This document shows positions 8,530 through 15,649 of a stretch of 26,445 nt of DNA, one piece after another. A program made the position numbers and the translations under genes. Position 1 is the stretch's first letter, and each line of letters opens with the position of its first letter. The notes under the pieces were generated by a model. The model did not search any database and was not told the origin of the DNA. It was given only the letters and a program-made list of their open reading frames with translations. Source of the stretch: a candidate division Hyd24-12 bacterium UBA5074 (GTDB taxonomy: Bacteria; Fermentibacterota; Fermentibacteria; Fermentibacterales; Fermentibacteraceae); NCBI GenBank assembly GCA_002414865.1, contig DIAQ01000064.1, positions 4,990 to 31,434 on the forward strand. Reading direction: 5' to 3'.

Positions 8530-9284
8530 GAGGTCTCTTCCAATAGGATCAGGACCTCGCTGATCCTGCCGAAGTCCACAGCAGGCTCGACCGTCAGCTC
8601 CAGCTCCAGCCCCGGCCGGCCCGATCCATGGGAGACGACCGTGCCTACGAGCAGACCGTCCGGGTACACGCCGCCGAAGCGGCTGGTAACCACCTGGTCG
8701 CCTGTCTGGACATCCGAGCCGAGGTCCACGTTGACCAGCCTGAGCTGTCCGCCCTGGGAGGGCTCGAGTATCCCCACCGCACCGGACGGGTAGGTCGCGC
8801 AGCTCACGCGGATGCTGGGGGAGGTGAGGGGCAGCACTTCGCAGGTGCGGTCCGATACGCTGCTCACGATTCCCACGAGACCGCCCGAGGTGAGGCAGAC
8901 AGCCCCCTGTGTCACGCCGTCGCGCGTGCCCCTGTCGATCACCAGGCTCCCCTCCACCAGGCCCTCGGTGCGGTACAGCACCCTGCCGGCCAGGGCGGTA
9001 CGCCTGGAAGTCCTCGTTATCCCGAGGAGCAGTCTGTAACGCTCGGCCTTCATCACCTGTTCGCGCAGCTGGGCGTTCTCGATCATCAGCTCGGCGACGC
9101 AGGTCTGCAGCTCGTCGCGCGACGGATCGTCCGAGCTGCCTGCGACCAGGTCGCTGAAGCGGGCTGCCAGCCAGCTCCCCGCCCCTCCGAGGAGGGATGG
9201 TCCGACGATCAGCAGCAGGATGCTGAGGAAGACGTACTTGCCGATCCTCCTGCCTCTGCCCCCGAGGTGCCCGGACCCGAGCAT
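8526..9284 (-). CDS. mreC: Rod-shape determining protein MreC
   Basis: Bitopic scaffold protein that links MreB filaments to PBP2 in the periplasm. 252 residues: basic cytoplasmic N-terminus, one membrane segment at about 16-36, a coiled-coil-like stretch at about 55-88 (DELQTCVAELMIENAQLREQ), then the beta-rich MreC core. Family features include GSLVIDRGTRDGVTQGAVCL near 112-131, SGGLVGIVSSVS, and GDQVVTSRFGGVYPDGLLVG near 195-214. It starts one base after the mreB stop and overlaps mreD by ATGA. Confidence 0.95.
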   Translation of the reverse strand: MLGSGHLGGRGRRIGKYVFLSILLLIVGPSLLGGAGSWLAARFSDLVAGSSDDPSRDELQTCVAELMIENAQLREQVMKAERYRLLLGITRTSRRTALAGRVLYRTEGLVEGSLVIDRGTRDGVTQGAVCLTSGGLVGIVSSVSDRTCEVLPLTSPSIRVSCATYPSGAVGILEPSQGGQLRLVNVDLGSDVQTGDQVVTSRFGGVYPDGLLVGTVVSHGSGRPGLELELTVEPAVDFGRISEVLILLEETS

Positions 9285-9285
9285 G

Positions 9286-10320
9286 TCAGTGCGAGATGAG
9301 CTTGCGGAAGCGGTATGTGTCCTCGAGGATGATCCCGGCTCCGAGGACCGTGCAGGCCAGGGGATTCTCGGCGACCCTGATCGGAAGCCCCGTCTCGGAC
9401 ATCAGCATGCGGCCCAACCCGTGCAGGAGGGCCCCGCCACCGGTGAGGACGATCCCCCTGTCGACGATGTCGCTCGCCAGCTCGGGCGGCGTCTTCTCCA
9501 GCCCGTGGCGGATCGCCTCGATTATCGATCCGACCGGTTCCCGGAGAGCCTCCCGGATGTCCTGCGACTTGATGCGGTAGGTTTTCGGGATGCCGTTGAC
9601 GAAGTCGAGGCCGCTCACGTCCATACTGTCCTCGTCATCCTCCGACACCGTGCCCAGGCGGATCTTCACGTCCTCGGAGGTGCGCTCGCCGACGTGGAGG
9701 CTGAAATGCCGCTTCAGATAATTGGCGATTGCGTCGTTCATCTCGTCGCCGCCGATGCGGATCGAGTTGCTCGCAGCGATGGACGATAGGGAGATGACGG
9801 CTATCTCGGTGGTGCCGCCCCCGATGTCCACGATCATGTTGCCCGCGGGACTGCTGACGGGGAGCCCGACACCGACGGCGGCTGCCAGAGGCTCGGGCAC
9901 CAGGAACACCTCGCGGGCACCCGCCCTTTCCAGAGCGTTCCTCACGGCGGTGGCTTCCACCTCGGTTATCCCGTTCGGGACGCAGACCAGCACCCGGGGT
10001 CTCATCGAGAACCTCCTCGGCTGGGAGCGCTCGAAGAAGACCCGGAGCATCGCCATGGTCGCCGTGGCGTTGGTTATCACGCCGTCCTTGAGAGGGCGCA
10101 GGGCTTCCAGGCCCGATCCCGTCCTCCCGAGCATCGACTTGGCGTCGTGCCCGACAGCGGTCACCTCGCCCGAGGCTTTCTCGACGGCCACAACGCTGGG
10201 TTCCTCGAGGACGATTCCCCGCCCCTGGACATAGATGAGCGTGTTCGCCGTGCCGAGGTCGATAGCCATCGCGCTCGACAGGAAAGCGCCTGATTTCGGA
10301 AGAAAACGCGCTGGTGCCAT
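9286..10320 (-). CDS. mreB: Rod-shape determining protein MreB (actin-like)
   Basis: Bacterial actin homologue that organises lateral wall synthesis under the inner membrane. The nucleotide-binding motifs are present: phosphate-1 AIDLGTANTLIYVQGRG, then EEPSVVA, phosphate-2 VDIGGGTTEIAVIS, IGGDEMNDAI and the adenosine motif VLTGGGALLHG. I place the start at ATG 10320 (MAPARFLPKSG, 344 residues). GGGAGG lies 8 bases upstream of it. An ATG at 10341 has no well-spaced Shine-Dalgarno and would fall within a few bases of the inferred transcription start. First gene of mreBCD-mrdA-rodA. It might be a paralogue if others exist elsewhere in the genome, but its setting is that of the primary copy. Confidence 0.97.
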   Translation of the reverse strand: MAPARFLPKSGAFLSSAMAIDLGTANTLIYVQGRGIVLEEPSVVAVEKASGEVTAVGHDAKSMLGRTGSGLEALRPLKDGVITNATATMAMLRVFFERSQPRRFSMRPRVLVCVPNGITEVEATAVRNALERAGAREVFLVPEPLAAAVGVGLPVSSPAGNMIVDIGGGTTEIAVISLSSIAASNSIRIGGDEMNDAIANYLKRHFSLHVGERTSEDVKIRLGTVSEDDEDSMDVSGLDFVNGIPKTYRIKSQDIREALREPVGSIIEAIRHGLEKTPPELASDIVDRGIVLTGGGALLHGLGRMLMSETGLPIRVAENPLACTVLGAGIILEDTYRFRKLISH

Positions 10321-10328
10321 TGACTTCG

Positions 10329-10334
10329 CCTCCC
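10329..10334 (-). promoter_or_regulatory. Ribosome binding site that fixes the mreB start
   Basis: GGGAGG on the minus strand, 8 bases upstream of ATG 10320. It lies between the two candidate mreB ATGs and therefore favours the downstream one. Confidence 0.65.
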
Positions 10335-10353
10335 GGAGCATCCTGCGGCGCGT

Positions 10354-10382
10354 TCAATAGCACACCACCGGGCCTGCGTCAA
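10354..10382 (-). promoter_or_regulatory. Candidate promoter of the mreBCD-mrdA-rodA operon
   Basis: Minus-strand TTGACG (10382-10377, 5 of 6 to the -35 consensus), 17-base spacer, then TATTGA (10359-10354, 3 of 6 to the -10 consensus). Transcription would begin near 10347, giving a leader of about 27 bases containing the GGGAGG site. The -10 is weak, and alternative promoters in the AT-rich block just upstream are possible. Confidence 0.4.
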
Positions 10383-10497
10383 CTCAGTTCAGGCGACCCA
10401 GTTTAGAATGCAATTTCTAATTTGTTGTTGATTATTTAGTTACGATAAGGGACAGTATTGTCTGATCACGGCTGGAATGTTAACATTCCTGAGTTAA
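10383..10497. promoter_or_regulatory. AT-rich intergenic island with inverted repeats upstream of mreB
   Basis: By my count 33 of the 100 bases at 10401-10500 are G or C, against about two thirds in the genes around. It holds three palindromic elements: the perfect 16-mer GGAATGTTAACATTCC at 10474-10489, AGTTAACT at 10492-10499, and TTAGAA/TTCTAA arms at 10403-10420 with a 6-base centre. The block lies just after the stop of the lipoprotein gene and about 90 bases upstream of the mre promoter candidate, so it could be an upstream activator or repressor region. I see no open reading frame and no U-tract terminator in it. Confidence 0.6.
10474..10489. repeat. Perfect 16-bp palindrome, possible operator
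   Basis: GGAATGTTAACATTCC is identical on both strands. It is not G+C-rich and has no following U-run, so it is a poor terminator; a dimeric regulator site is the more natural reading. The partner protein is unknown. Confidence 0.55.
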
Positions 10498-11283
10498 CTA
10501 CTCCCGGGGGATATCCCAGGCCGGCACGAGGAGGGGGAGCAGGGGAAGGGTGTCGACAGGCACGGGGACCGCCAGCTGCCAGACAGAGGGCCAGGGTTCG
10601 GCGGGCTCGTCGATCGAGGCTATCTCGGCACGCGCAGCCAGCGAGTCGAGATCGAGCCTCCAGAAGTCCGGCCAGGCGCTGTACTCGTCCCCCGGGGTGG
10701 TGCCTCCGGCGAGCAGCGCCCCGTCTCCCCATTCGATCGACGACGGGAACAGGTCCTCCGGGGACAGCGTTACGAACATCGTATCGGAAGGTGTGATAAA
10801 TGCCCACCGCACAACAGAGTTAATCTGGGTCCATCCTGTGGATATCTGCCACTGTTCCAGCTCCATGGGCATTCCGGTGCGCACGAGATAGAGCAGTGAT
10901 CTCACAGGTATGCGGGCGCCGGCCATCTCGAGCCCTCCGGGGCAGTAGAAGGCCCGGCCCTCGCGCGGGAAGTAGACGGTCACCCCGGCTGAATCGCCGC
11001 CGAGGGATATTGCAGGGCGGCCGTCAGGGCCGCACATGTCTCCTCTCACAAGGGAGCGCGCAGGATCCCCCCAGAGTGCGAATCTCCCCTCGGCGAGCAG
11101 GTTGCCCCCCTCCAGGCGGGCCTGTCCCCTGACGAGGAAGACCTCTGTCGCCTGCCAACCCGCCGTGGCTCTCGCGGCATATCCCGAGGCGCACTCGATG
11201 GCCCGGTCCGGAGCCAGAACGCTGGTGCAGGCGCACCAGGACAGCTGGACCAGGCAGGCGAGAATCAGGCCTTTACGCCGAAT
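10498..11283 (-). CDS. Putative LolB-like outer-membrane lipoprotein with a non-canonical start
   Basis: The coding frame runs from the stop at 10498 up to a stop near 11457, yet contains no ATG, GTG or TTG until GTG 11049, which would remove the whole N-terminal half. The best start is ATT at 11283-11281. It has GGAG 5 bases upstream and yields MRRKGLILACLVQLSWCACT, a textbook-like signal peptide: basic, then hydrophobic, then Cys. An alternative is CTG 11268, which overlaps the upstream stop as CTGA. From ATT the protein is 261 residues. The body (VFLVRGQARLEG, GRFALWGDPARSLV, GVTVYFPREGRAFYCPGG) reads like the beta-rich LolB/DUF4292-type lipoproteins, which bind lipids or lipoproteins at the outer membrane; that assignment is by resemblance only. 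The lipobox is weak (Trp at -1 of the first Cys). The upstream 68-aa gene overlaps its start. A sequencing error is the other explanation. Confidence 0.6.
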   Translation of the reverse strand: MRRKGLILACLVQLSWCACTSVLAPDRAIECASGYAARATAGWQATEVFLVRGQARLEGGNLLAEGRFALWGDPARSLVRGDMCGPDGRPAISLGGDSAGVTVYFPREGRAFYCPGGLEMAGARIPVRSLLYLVRTGMPMELEQWQISTGWTQINSVVRWAFITPSDTMFVTLSPEDLFPSSIEWGDGALLAGGTTPGDEYSAWPDFWRLDLDSLAARAEIASIDEPAEPWPSVWQLAVPVPVDTLPLLPLLVPAWDIPRE

Positions 11284-11471
11284 TTCTTCTCCAGGGCTTC
11301 GAGCCGCTTCTGCATGCTCAGCTCGGCCTGGTACTTGGTCTTGCGGGCCGTGAGCGCCTTGTTGCCGGGCGCCTTCTCGAGCAGAGAGTCGATCATCCGG
11401 AGAGCTCTTGCGCGGTCCCCGGACTTGGCGGCCTCGTCTATCTTCTCGACGAGCTCACTGAGCTTTGCCAT
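11265..11471 (-). CDS. Small helical protein of unknown function (68 aa)
   Basis: 68 residues beginning MAKLSELVEKIDEAAKSGD and ending LEALEKKFGVKA. It is almost wholly helix-forming, rich in Lys, Glu, Ala and Leu, with no Cys and no signal peptide. The pattern (EAAKSGDRARALRMIDSLLEKAPGN) resembles a single TPR-like helical hairpin followed by a longer helix. The start ATG 11471 has GGGAGG at a good distance; longer in-frame extensions are Arg/Ser-rich shadows of the PHP gene. It overlaps the 3' end of the PHP gene by 17 bases and the inferred start of the lipoprotein gene, so the three form one translational chain. No function can be assigned. Confidence 0.75.
   Translation of the reverse strand: MAKLSELVEKIDEAAKSGDRARALRMIDSLLEKAPGNKALTARKTKYQAELSMQKRLEALEKKFGVKA
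11289..11292 (-). promoter_or_regulatory. Ribosome binding site supporting an ATT start
   Basis: GGAG followed by a 5-base spacer (AAGAA) and ATT at 11283-11281. No standard start codon is available at the right distance, so this site is the main sequence argument for ATT initiation. Confidence 0.4.
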
Positions 11472-12357
11472 TCCTGCCTCCCTCGCGCTGCAGCATCGCC
11501 TCGAGGAATGGAGCGACCTGCTGCTCCAGGACCTCGAACTGGCCGGGCACGCCGCCCAGGTCGGACGAATCGTCTCCCTGGCCATGGAAATCGGTTCCTC
11601 CGGTCACGAACATACTCTCGGATGCGGCGATCGAGCACAACAACGAGCGGACTTCCGCGTCATGCCTGGGATAGAAGGCTTCGACCCCCGCAAGGCCCCT
11701 CTGCCTCATGGCCCTGATCAACGCCTTCAGCTCGGAGGGGCTTCGCGAGAGGAGCCCGGGATGCGCCAGCACCGAGCGTCCGCCCTGCTCCCTGATGAGG
11801 CCCATGGCCTCGGTTTCCGACAGTCTCTCACGCTCCACGTACGCAGGACGGCCCCTGGCCAGGAATCTGTCGAAGGCCTCCCTCGGGGTCTGGACATAGC
11901 CGCGGTCGAGCATGGCCTGGGCGATGTGCGGGCGGCCCACGACGTCGCCGCCGGCGAGGACTTCGACTTCGCGGGGTTCGAGAGGGAAGCCCAGCTCCGA
12001 GAGCTTCTCCAGGATGGCGGGATTGCGCCTGTTCCTGGCGTCCCTCACGCGCAGCAGAGCCTTCCCCAGCGGGCTCTCATGCGAACAGAGGGCCGGGATG
12101 TCGGAATCGCCCGGGAAGTAGCCCAGCATGTGCGCGGAGCCGCCCGAAACCAGCTCGACGCTCAGCTCCACGGCAGGGATGAATGGCAGCCCCGCCCCCA
12201 TGGCGGCGGTCGAGGCCTCCGGTATGCCGTCGAGGGTGTCGTGGTCGGAGACGGCAAGCGCCGCCAGACCACGTTCCGAGGCGATGCGTACGAGATCGCC
12301 CGGCGCCTTTGCGCCGTCCGAGGCAGTGCTGTGCACATGAAGATCGACTGTGGCCAT
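11455..12357 (-). CDS. PHP-domain phosphoesterase (TrpH/YciV, RNase AM-like)
   Basis: 300-residue stand-alone PHP protein. Metal-binding motifs are all visible: D5-L-H-V-H9, S-D38-H-D40, E64 in PAVELS, GRPHIA near 143, AHPG near 197 and GTDFHG near 257. This architecture matches the YciV/TrpH group, whose members hydrolyse 3',5'-nucleoside bisphosphates and trim RNA 5' ends as RNase AM. Substrate specificity here is inferred from the family. It is a soluble, cytoplasmic protein. It heads a three-gene unit with the 68-aa protein and the lipoprotein, and is divergent from the nucleotidyltransferase gene across a 77-base gap. It is not a fragment of dnaE: the PHP domain of dnaE is intact at 2279. 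Confidence 0.92.
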   Translation of the reverse strand: MATVDLHVHSTASDGAKAPGDLVRIASERGLAALAVSDHDTLDGIPEASTAAMGAGLPFIPAVELSVELVSGGSAHMLGYFPGDSDIPALCSHESPLGKALLRVRDARNRRNPAILEKLSELGFPLEPREVEVLAGGDVVGRPHIAQAMLDRGYVQTPREAFDRFLARGRPAYVERERLSETEAMGLIREQGGRSVLAHPGLLSRSPSELKALIRAMRQRGLAGVEAFYPRHDAEVRSLLCSIAASESMFVTGGTDFHGQGDDSSDLGGVPGQFEVLEQQVAPFLEAMLQREGGRNGKAQ

Positions 12358-12377
12358 CAGACCCCCGTCCGGCCGCC

Positions 12378-12406
12378 AATATCGCAGTACCCGGGGATCG
12401 GGGCAA
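12378..12406 (-). promoter_or_regulatory. Candidate promoter for the PHP-domain gene
   Basis: Minus-strand TTGCCC (12406-12401), 17-base spacer, GATATT (12383-12378); each hexamer matches 4 of 6 consensus positions. It lies in the only gap between the divergent PHP and nucleotidyltransferase genes. I found no convincing plus-strand promoter in the same 77 bases. Confidence 0.3.
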
Positions 12407-12434
12407 CGCCTGGACGCGAAGCTCCGGGGAGAGG

Positions 12435-13439
12435 ATGAATAGGATCATGAACAGGACCGCGCCTCTCCCCGATGTCATGGTGCAGCCCGCGCTCGAGTCG
12501 GCGAGGTGTCCCGCGCGCCTTCACGCATCCGTGGACCCGGGCGGGATGGCGGACGAGTCCCTCGTCCCGCTGCTTTCGGAGCCCCATGAAGGCCTCGCAG
12601 GACTGGTCCTCGACTCGCGATGGCACATGCAGGAAAGGGTCATCGAACCTGTCTTGCAGGGCTTCCGGAGCGCGGGCGTCCGCGTCTGGGCGTACAAGGG
12701 CTTCGACTACGCGCAGACCCTCTACCGCAGGCCGGGGCTGAGGCCGATGCGGGATGTCGACCTGCTCGTGCCGCCCGAAGGACTGGATGAAGCCGCCGCG
12801 ATCATCGACAGCCTGGGCTGGATGGAGGACCCCAATCCCCGTGCGCTGGTGACGTCCGGCATGACGGCCAGGATCACGTTCCACCGGGGGCCTTTCTGCA
12901 TAGACCTCCACACCCATCCCCTCTATTTCCCCAGCACGCTCCCCGGGAGGCTGCCGGAGGGCCTTTTCTCCGGCGCGACCGGGCTGAGGTCCGGCCTGCT
13001 GTCGCTGGAGCCGGCAGACAGCCTGACGCTGGCTCTTATCCACATGCTTACGCATATGCAGATCAAGCAGATATGGTGGGTGGACGCAGCCCTGCTCTGC
13101 GACCGTGTGGCGGCGTCGGGGCAATGGCCGGCATTCTCCGTGAACTGCTCCAGGGCCGGGCTCCCGGCATCCCTGGGATCGTGCGCTCGCATCCTGCGGG
13201 ATCATCTGGGCTGCCCGGTCCCGGAGGACCTGGTTCGGGATCTCGAGGCCCGCAGGGACAGGGGTCTCGCCTTCGGACTGCTCGCGAGGGGCAGGGGCTG
13301 GCCCTCGGTTGCCGCCGTCCTCTCCGCCCCGGGATGGAGGAGGCCGGCACTGGCGGCTGCTCTGGCGGTGGCTTCATTATCGAGGCCTGGAAGGGGCGCC
13401 GGGGCCGGCAGATCCGGCCGGGGCGGGAAGGGAGCCTGA
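12435..13439 (+). CDS. Nucleotidyltransferase-fold protein (NTP_transf_5-like)
   Basis: 334 residues from ATG 12435 (MNRIMNRTAP); ATG 12447 or 12477 are possible because the Shine-Dalgarno (GGGGAG) is close to the first ATG. The core matches the uncharacterised nucleotidyltransferase family that replaces the usual GS loop with a Lys-Gly motif: VWAYKGFDYAQTLY at about 84-97, then LRPMRDVDLLVPPE with D107 and D109 as likely metal ligands, and CIDLHTHPLYF near 155-165. The C-terminal half is helical and ends in a basic Arg/Gly tail. Members of this family often sit beside peptide-modification or polysaccharide genes; their reaction is mostly unknown. The stop overlaps the HD gene start as TGATG, so the two proteins are probably made together. 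Confidence 0.75.
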   Translation: MNRIMNRTAPLPDVMVQPALESARCPARLHASVDPGGMADESLVPLLSEPHEGLAGLVLDSRWHMQERVIEPVLQGFRSAGVRVWAYKGFDYAQTLYRRPGLRPMRDVDLLVPPEGLDEAAAIIDSLGWMEDPNPRALVTSGMTARITFHRGPFCIDLHTHPLYFPSTLPGRLPEGLFSGATGLRSGLLSLEPADSLTLALIHMLTHMQIKQIWWVDAALLCDRVAASGQWPAFSVNCSRAGLPASLGSCARILRDHLGCPVPEDLVRDLEARRDRGLAFGLLARGRGWPSVAAVLSAPGWRRPALAAALAVASLSRPGRGAGAGRSGRGGKGA

Positions 13440-14773
13440 TGTCCGCCAAGCCGAGAAAAGTGATGTTCGTCAGGGACCCCGTGCTCGGGAGCCTGAAACT
13501 CTCGAGCCTCCAGGAGGATCTCCTGAAGACGGTGGAGGTGCAGCGCCTCAGCTTCGTCAGACAGCTGGGGACCACTTTCCAGTGCTACCCCGGAGCTCAC
13601 GGCATGAGGCTGTCGCATGCAATCGGCGTTTCCTGCCTGGCGGGAAGGATAGCCGCGGCGGTGCTGCCCGCCGAGCCCGCGGCGACCGGCGAGACATCCC
13701 TCCTGGAGGCCGCCGGCATGCTCCACGACATCGGGCACACACCTTGGTCCCACACGCTGGAGCCCCTCTACCTCGAACTCACCGGGGGCGATCACATGGA
13801 CCTGGTGGCCGACCTGGTAACGGGGCGGCAGACGATGCGGATCCCGGGCGCCGGCGCCATACCGGACATCCTGGCCGAGCACGGGCTGGACCCCGAGGAC
13901 GTCGCCGACCTCATCCTGTGCCGCTTCGGCCGCAAGCGCTACCTCCAGCAGATAATCTTCGGCGAGGTCGACGCGGACATGCTCGACTACCTGCAGAGGG
14001 ATTTCTACTTCACAGGCGTGGCATTCGGTCATATAGAGACCGACAGGATCATCAGCACGATGATGATCGTCGACGAAGAGCTGGTCTTCCAGATGAAGGG
14101 CGTGGACGCGGTCAGGGACTTCCTCATCGCGAGGCTGCAGATGTACTCGAGCGTCTACCTGCACAAGAAGACGCGCATCGTCGACCAGATGCTGCTGAGG
14201 GCTGCGAGGCGCAGCGTCCTCGATCTGGGCGAGATCGAGCGATTCTACGAGTGGACCGATGACGAGATCCTGAGCTTCCTCTTCAATTCCTCGGCCGATC
14301 CCTGGGTCAGGGACATGGCCTGGAGGGTGAAGTTCCGCCAGAAGCTGTTCGCCCAGGTCTTCAGGATCGACGCGGCAAGCCCCACCACGAACGACGAGAG
14401 CTTCCTCAACTCTCTCAGGGAGAGAGGTGGCTCCCCTTCGGAGACGGCCAGCGCCCTGGAGCTGGAGATCTCGTCCGAGGCAGGAGTGCCTGACGGGCTC
14501 GTCTTCGTCGATCTCCCCCTCGAGGCCGTGAAAGTGTCGGAGGAGAGGTTCGAGAAGACCGGCATCCTGTTCCAGGATTCCGAGGGGATCCTGCGCACGC
14601 TCCAGGAGGTCGATCCCGCCTTCTCGGCCTATCTGGCCTCGGCGAGACCCAACAGGAGCCTCCTGACTGTCTCGTGCTCACCGGAGTGCAGGGAGCAGGT
14701 CACGGCGGCCTGCAACAGGATCTTCGACGACGCCGTATCGCCCCTGTTCAGGGATCTGGAAGAGGAGTACTAG
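13439..14773 (+). CDS. HD-superfamily phosphohydrolase (COG1078, dNTPase-like)
   Basis: 444 residues. The HD signature is complete: H60 in MRLSHAIGV, H96-D97 in LEAAGMLHDIGHTPWSHTLE, and VDADMLDYLQRD at about 178-188 supplying the last metal Asp. The DYLQRDFYFTGV stretch is typical of the SAMHD1/YwfO-like group that hydrolyses dNTPs or other nucleotides. Substrate is not determinable here. The N-terminus begins MSAKPRKVMFVRDPV with GGGAG upstream of the ATG. Longer in-frame extensions overlap the nucleotidyltransferase and are shadow. The C-terminal 130 residues (after about 310) carry no motif I recognise. It is translationally coupled to the preceding nucleotidyltransferase-fold gene and convergent with the ankyrin gene, with only 3 bases between stops. 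Confidence 0.92.
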   Translation: MSAKPRKVMFVRDPVLGSLKLSSLQEDLLKTVEVQRLSFVRQLGTTFQCYPGAHGMRLSHAIGVSCLAGRIAAAVLPAEPAATGETSLLEAAGMLHDIGHTPWSHTLEPLYLELTGGDHMDLVADLVTGRQTMRIPGAGAIPDILAEHGLDPEDVADLILCRFGRKRYLQQIIFGEVDADMLDYLQRDFYFTGVAFGHIETDRIISTMMIVDEELVFQMKGVDAVRDFLIARLQMYSSVYLHKKTRIVDQMLLRAARRSVLDLGEIERFYEWTDDEILSFLFNSSADPWVRDMAWRVKFRQKLFAQVFRIDAASPTTNDESFLNSLRERGGSPSETASALELEISSEAGVPDGLVFVDLPLEAVKVSEERFEKTGILFQDSEGILRTLQEVDPAFSAYLASARPNRSLLTVSCSPECREQVTAACNRIFDDAVSPLFRDLEEEY

Positions 14774-14776
14774 GCT

Positions 14777-15580
14777 TCAGCGCTCTCCATCGAGCACCGG
14801 GGCGGGGGATACCCTGCCGCAGCTGCCGCATCTGAAACCGAGATGGTCCCATACGCCGAGGGCCACGAGCCACTCGACCCTGGCGGCGACGGGTCTGTCC
14901 ACCGCATAGCCGCATCCGGGGCATTTCCACTGCAGGAGCCTGCTGGTCCTGTGCCGGTTCAGAGCGGCCTCCAGGAGAGTGATGTAGCTCTCTCCCCCGC
15001 CTGAACGGGCGATGATGGCCGGCGTCTTCCCCTCGCGGTTCCTGGCCCAGACGAGGGCTCCTCTCTCGAGCAGGACTTCCGCCAGCTTCTCGTTGCCGGG
15101 ACGGGAGACCGCGTAGTGGAGAGGGCTGTTGCCCTCAGCATCCTCGGCGTTGATGTCCGCCCCCGAGTTCAGGAGGAGCTCGCAGAGGCTGAGCGATCCG
15201 ATGGAGGCCGCCGTATGGAGGGCCGTCGAGCCGCCTCCGCTGGTCGCCACCGCGGAGGCGCCGGCAAGGATGAGGGCTTCTGCGACCGTGGCCTTGCCGC
15301 CTGCGGTGCAGAGCTGGAGCGGGGTCTCCCCCCTGGGGCCGACGGGGGAGTTGAGATCGATGCCCGAAGCGGTGAGGTTGCGCAGAACCGCGCCGAACTC
15401 GTCGAGGGGGAGGGAATCGGCTTCGCAGGCACGCTGGACGAGGAGGGACAGGACGGTCTTCTCCGAGACGCCCTTGTCGCGGCCGGCCCCATCCGAGAGC
15501 TGCCGCAGCTTGTGCCAGTCGGGGTTCGGCTCCCCGAGCGCCGCAATGAGTTTCTTCCCAGCGCCCCCGAAGAGTGACAA
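14777..15580 (-). CDS. Ankyrin-repeat protein with C-terminal zinc ribbon
   Basis: 267 residues. After a helical N-terminus (1-80), about four ankyrin repeats run from residue 84 to 212 (GETPLQLCTAGGKATVAEAL, GSTALHTAASIGSLSLCELL, GNSPLHYAVSRPGNEKLAEV, GKTPAIIARSGGGESYITLL). The C-terminus carries C220-P-G-C223 and C251-G-S-C254, an obvious zinc ribbon. Ankyrin repeats bind proteins; the ribbon may bind protein or nucleic acid. The start is TTG 15580, supported by GGGAGG 5 bases upstream; the frame begins MSLFGGAGKK. There is no signal peptide, so a cytoplasmic location is likely. It follows the patatin terminator and so probably has its own promoter, though I see no clear one in the 69-base gap. 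Function unknown. Confidence 0.88.
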   Translation of the reverse strand: MSLFGGAGKKLIAALGEPNPDWHKLRQLSDGAGRDKGVSEKTVLSLLVQRACEADSLPLDEFGAVLRNLTASGIDLNSPVGPRGETPLQLCTAGGKATVAEALILAGASAVATSGGGSTALHTAASIGSLSLCELLLNSGADINAEDAEGNSPLHYAVSRPGNEKLAEVLLERGALVWARNREGKTPAIIARSGGGESYITLLEAALNRHRTSRLLQWKCPGCGYAVDRPVAARVEWLVALGVWDHLGFRCGSCGRVSPAPVLDGER

Positions 15581-15618
15581 GTCAGCCTCCCGTTCTGCAA
15601 TGATGCCGGTAGAGTATC

Positions 15619-15647
15619 AAAAAATGTCCCCGGGGGGAAGCCCCCGG
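15619..15647 (-). terminator. Rho-independent terminator after the patatin gene
   Basis: On the minus strand CCGGGGG-CTTC-CCCCCGG forms a 7-bp G+C stem with a tetraloop (15647-15630). After five bases a run of six T follows (15624-15619). It begins 3 bases after the stop of the patatin-like gene and is the only hairpin in the window with a clear U-tract. Confidence 0.82.
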
Positions 15648-15649
15648 AA

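Noticed and set aside
10401..10500. AT-rich block as a replication origin near dnaE
   Set aside because: No cluster of DnaA boxes (TTATCCACA-like) and dnaE is not usually at the origin; a regulatory island is the simpler reading.
11314..12438. Plus-strand open frame of 374 codons opposite the PHP gene
   Set aside because: The minus-strand frame carries the full set of PHP metal ligands; the plus-strand one is a shadow.
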